This document shows positions 5,398 to 6,967 of a stretch of DNA of 6,967 bases, one piece after another. The translations under genes were made by a program, and so were the position numbers. Source of the stretch: Kiloniellales bacterium (GTDB taxonomy: Bacteria; Pseudomonadota; Alphaproteobacteria; Kiloniellales; JAKSDN01); assembly GCA_022360075.1 (NCBI GenBank), contig JAKSDN010000499.1, forward strand, positions 1 through 6,967, given 5' to 3'. Each line of letters begins with the position of its first letter. Position 1 is the first letter of the stretch. The notes below the pieces were generated by a model, which saw only the letters and a program-made list of their open reading frames with translations, was not told the origin of the DNA and did not search any database.

Positions 5398-6111
5398 ATG
5401 AGACGCGCTGACCGATTGTTCGAGATTATTCAGATCCTGCGCCGGCGCAATCTGGTGCGGGCCCAGGACCTGGCCGAGAAGCTCGAGGTCTCGGAGCGCA
5501 CCGTCTACCGCGACGTGCGCGACCTGATCGCGAGCGGCGTGCCGATCGAGGGCGAGGCCGGCGTCGGCTACATCCTGCGCGACGGCTTCGACCTGCCGCC
5601 GCTGATGTTCAACGAGCAGGAGATCGAGGCCCTGGTGCTGGGCGCGCGCATCGTCGAGACCTGGGCCGACGCGGAACTGGCCGAGGCCGCCGGCAACGTG
5701 CTCGCCAAGGTCGAGGCCGTGGTGCCCGAGCGCTTGCAGCGGCATATCGCCCAGACCGCGCTCTGGGCGCCGCCGGACCACTTCGCCGTGCCCATAAACG
5801 TCGATCCGCGGCTGCTGCGCCGGGCGATCCGCGAGCAGCTCAAGGTCAACTTCCGCTACCGCGACGGCGAGGACCGGGTGACCGAACGCAACGTGCGGCC
5901 GCTCGCCCTGGCTTTTTACGGCCCGGTCTGGCTGCTCGCGGCCTGGTGCGAGCTGCGCGAGGACTTCCGCTCCTTCCGGCTCGATCGCATGTCCGGGCTC
6001 TGCCTGCGCGACGAGCGCTTCAACCCCGAGCGCGGCAAGACCATTCAGGACTTCATGCGCTGCACCCAGGCCCAAAAGGAAGAAAGGCAAGAGCAGCGTG
6101 CCCTCCAGTAG
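5398..6111 (+). CDS. YafY-family transcriptional regulator (HTH_11 plus WYL domain)
   Basis: A 237-residue regulator. An N-terminal winged HTH (RRADRLFEIIQILRRRNLVRAQDLAEKLEVSERTVYRDVRDLIASGVPIEGEAG type, about 2-55) carries the recognition helix SERTVYRDVRDL (32-43). A C-terminal WYL domain (about 130-210) follows with NFRYRDGED, VRPLAL and VWLLAAWCELREDFRSFRLDRM. In the eponymous W-Y-L stretch, Tyr is replaced by Leu (WLL, 178-180). WYL domains sense small ligands or nucleic acid; the ligand is unknown. ATG 5398 is preceded by GGGAGAGA at good spacing; an in-frame ATG at 5374 lacks a ribosome-binding site and adds eight residues. It is divergent from the VOC gene and its 3' end overlaps the TfoX-like gene. 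Confidence 0.92.
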   Translation: MRRADRLFEIIQILRRRNLVRAQDLAEKLEVSERTVYRDVRDLIASGVPIEGEAGVGYILRDGFDLPPLMFNEQEIEALVLGARIVETWADAELAEAAGNVLAKVEAVVPERLQRHIAQTALWAPPDHFAVPINVDPRLLRRAIREQLKVNFRYRDGEDRVTERNVRPLALAFYGPVWLLAAWCELREDFRSFRLDRMSGLCLRDERFNPERGKTIQDFMRCTQAQKEERQEQRALQ

Positions 6112-6469
6112 CGCCTTCGCCGACGAGGTGGTCGCCCTCCTGACACCGCTCGGCCCGGTACGGGCGCGGCGCATGTTCGGCGGCTGGGGCATCTACCACG
6201 AGGACCTGATGTTCGCCCTCATCGCCTGGGACCGCCTGTTCTTCCGCACCGACGAGGCGACGAAAGACTGCTTCGCCGAGGCCGGCAGCGAGCCCTTCGT
6301 CTACGACGGCAAGGGCAAGCCGGTCGAGATGCCCTACTGGGAGGCGCCGGCCGGCAGTCTGGAGACACCCGACAGGCTGCTGCCCTGGGGCGAGCTCGGC
6401 CTCGAGGCCGCGCGGCGCGTGCGCAAGGCGAAGAAGGGCAGGAAGAGGAAGAAGAGCGCACGCGGCTGA
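6098..6469 (+). CDS. TfoX N-terminal-domain family protein
   Basis: A 123-residue protein with a TfoX/Sxy N-terminal domain. RARRMFGGWGIYHEDLMFALI (22-42), RLFFRTDE (46-53), EPFVYDGKGKPVEMPYWEAP (65-84) and LLPWGELGLEAARRVRK (94-110) follow the domain order. In gamma-proteobacteria TfoX promotes competence; single-domain versions in alphaproteobacteria are of unknown function. A lysine/arginine-rich tail (106-123, KKGRKRKKSARG at the end) could bind nucleic acid. The start is GTG 6098; the gene overlaps the regulator by 14 bases (TAG 6109-6111), so translation may be coupled, and AAGAAAGGCAAGAG lies upstream. The last four codons and stop (from 6455) lie inside a long inverted repeat, so the tail sequence may be shaped by that element. 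Confidence 0.85.
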   Translation: MPSSSAFADEVVALLTPLGPVRARRMFGGWGIYHEDLMFALIAWDRLFFRTDEATKDCFAEAGSEPFVYDGKGKPVEMPYWEAPAGSLETPDRLLPWGELGLEAARRVRKAKKGRKRKKSARG

Positions 6470-6550
6470 GCTCTCATACGTCGCCCGTTGGCAGCTTGTA
6501 TGAACCAACAGTCGATTGGATTCGATACAGATGAACAGAGATGAACACAG
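6454..6550 (+). repeat. Left arm of a 97-bp inverted repeat
   Basis: Bases 6454-6550 are the reverse complement of 6871-6967 with two mismatches: the first 69 bases are exact, then CG (6523-6524) against TC, then 26 bases exact. The arm starts inside the last codons of the TfoX gene. Its inner end carries a period-10 direct repeat, AGATGAACAG then AGATGAACAC (6529-6548), and an internal short dyad TCATAC (6475-6480) / GTATGA (6498-6503). Confidence 0.95.
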
Positions 6551-6870
6551 ATTAGATCGGCACGGAGCATCTGTACTACCAACTTCGAGATTCCTTGCAG
6601 CTCGCGAGGAATTTTCTGTAACTGGCTTGCCTGTTGCCACGATTCACGAAGGGAACCTTGATGCTCGCGCAGCCTTCAAGCGTCCCTGACTGCCCTTCAG
6701 CGCCGCCCCAACCTCCTCATGCTCAGCTTGTCGAAGCGTGAGGGGCTGGGGATGAACATGGCGCGGGAAACCAAAGGTTGAGACCGCCGACTCTCGATCC
6801 ACCCGCCCAAGCCTGCGGGCACCACCACTCGCTCGCACAACAGCGGACCTTTGGTTGCGGCTATGCTGCG
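6551..6870. other. Non-coding interior between the inverted-repeat arms
   Basis: 320 bases with no convincing gene on either strand; the open frames here are short and have no protein character. It holds a REP-like hairpin (6706-6751), a 10-bp dyad AACCAAAGGT (6769-6778) / ACCTTTGGTT (6847-6856) and an extra GATGAACA (6751-6758) matching the arm's direct repeat. No transposase fragment, tRNA or other RNA is recognised. Confidence 0.6.
6706..6751. repeat. REP-like palindrome
   Basis: CCTCATGCT (6715-6723) pairs with AGCGTGAGG (6735-6743), with one G-T, around CAGCTTGTCGA, and outer CCCCA (6706-6710) pairs with TGGGG (6747-6751). The wording CTTCGACAAGCTCAG...TGAGG (minus strand) is a common intergenic repeat in proteobacteria. 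It stands alone here, in the middle of the inverted-repeat interior. Confidence 0.65.
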
Positions 6871-6967
6871 CTGTGTTCATCTCTGTTCATCTGTATGAAA
6901 TCCAATCGACTGTTGGTTCATACAAGCTGCCAACGGGCGACGTATGAGAGCTCAGCCGCGTGCGCTC
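6871..6967 (-). repeat. Right arm of the 97-bp inverted repeat, running to the window edge
   Basis: Reverse complement of 6454-6550 with two mismatches. It reaches the last base of the window, so the true arm may be longer. Read on the minus strand, its outer end repeats the last codons and stop of the TfoX gene (…SARG-stop), so either a second copy of that gene end lies beyond the edge or the element supplies this sequence at both ends. Confidence 0.95.

Noticed and set aside
5257..6192. 311-codon minus-strand frame opposite the WYL regulator
   Set aside because: It is a low-complexity shadow of the regulator gene and also covers the operator region.
6454..6967. Invertible promoter or phase-variation switch
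   Set aside because: The inverted arms could in principle allow inversion of the interior, but no recombinase gene or clear promoter was found; there is not enough to claim it.
6470..6967. CRISPR array or integron attC sites
   Set aside because: There are only two arms in inverted orientation and no regularly spaced direct repeats beyond the 10-base words; no attC core sites were recognised.

Overview
The window comes from a GC-rich bacterium, almost certainly an alphaproteobacterium. The main evidence is a circularly permuted, two-piece tmRNA gene (ssrA) whose tag reads ANDNYAEARLAA, followed by an alphaproteobacterial-type SspB and a flavin-dependent thymidylate synthase (ThyX) of alphaproteobacterial type. 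No plasmid, phage or CRISPR signature is seen, so the region looks chromosomal.

Layout. 1-113: the last codons of a plus-strand gene, probably the Mrp/ApbC iron-sulfur carrier ATPase. 123-1937: three minus-strand genes (a START-like SRPBCC protein, an orphan Flp-type pilin and thyX), separated by hairpin-rich gaps. 2164-3713: plus strand, with the ssrA promoter, permuted ssrA, a candidate terminator, sspB and a Mug-like DNA glycosylase. 3749-3952: a small charged hypothetical on the minus strand. 4060-4689: an alpha/beta hydrolase of the KANL3/Tex30 type with a TTG start. 4703-4808: an intergenic palindromic repeat. 4847-5290 and 5398-6111: a VOC (glyoxalase-fold) gene and a YafY-type WYL regulator, divergent around a perfect 9-bp palindromic operator. 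6098-6469: a TfoX N-terminal-domain protein overlapping the regulator gene. 6454-6967: a non-coding stretch bounded by two 97-bp arms of a near-perfect inverted repeat that runs to the window edge, with a REP-like hairpin inside it.

How the genes work together. ssrA and sspB form one functional unit: tmRNA adds the AANDN...LAA tag to stalled nascent chains, and SspB delivers tagged proteins to ClpXP. The VOC/WYL/TfoX block looks like a small self-regulated module with an unknown inducer. The other genes are housekeeping or uncharacterised singletons.

No clear new multi-gene defence or metabolic system is visible. The points most worth a second look are the long inverted repeat that includes the end of the TfoX gene, the glycosylase without the usual catalytic Asn, the pre-tmRNA stem that extends through the unencoded CCA end, and the palindromic operator.
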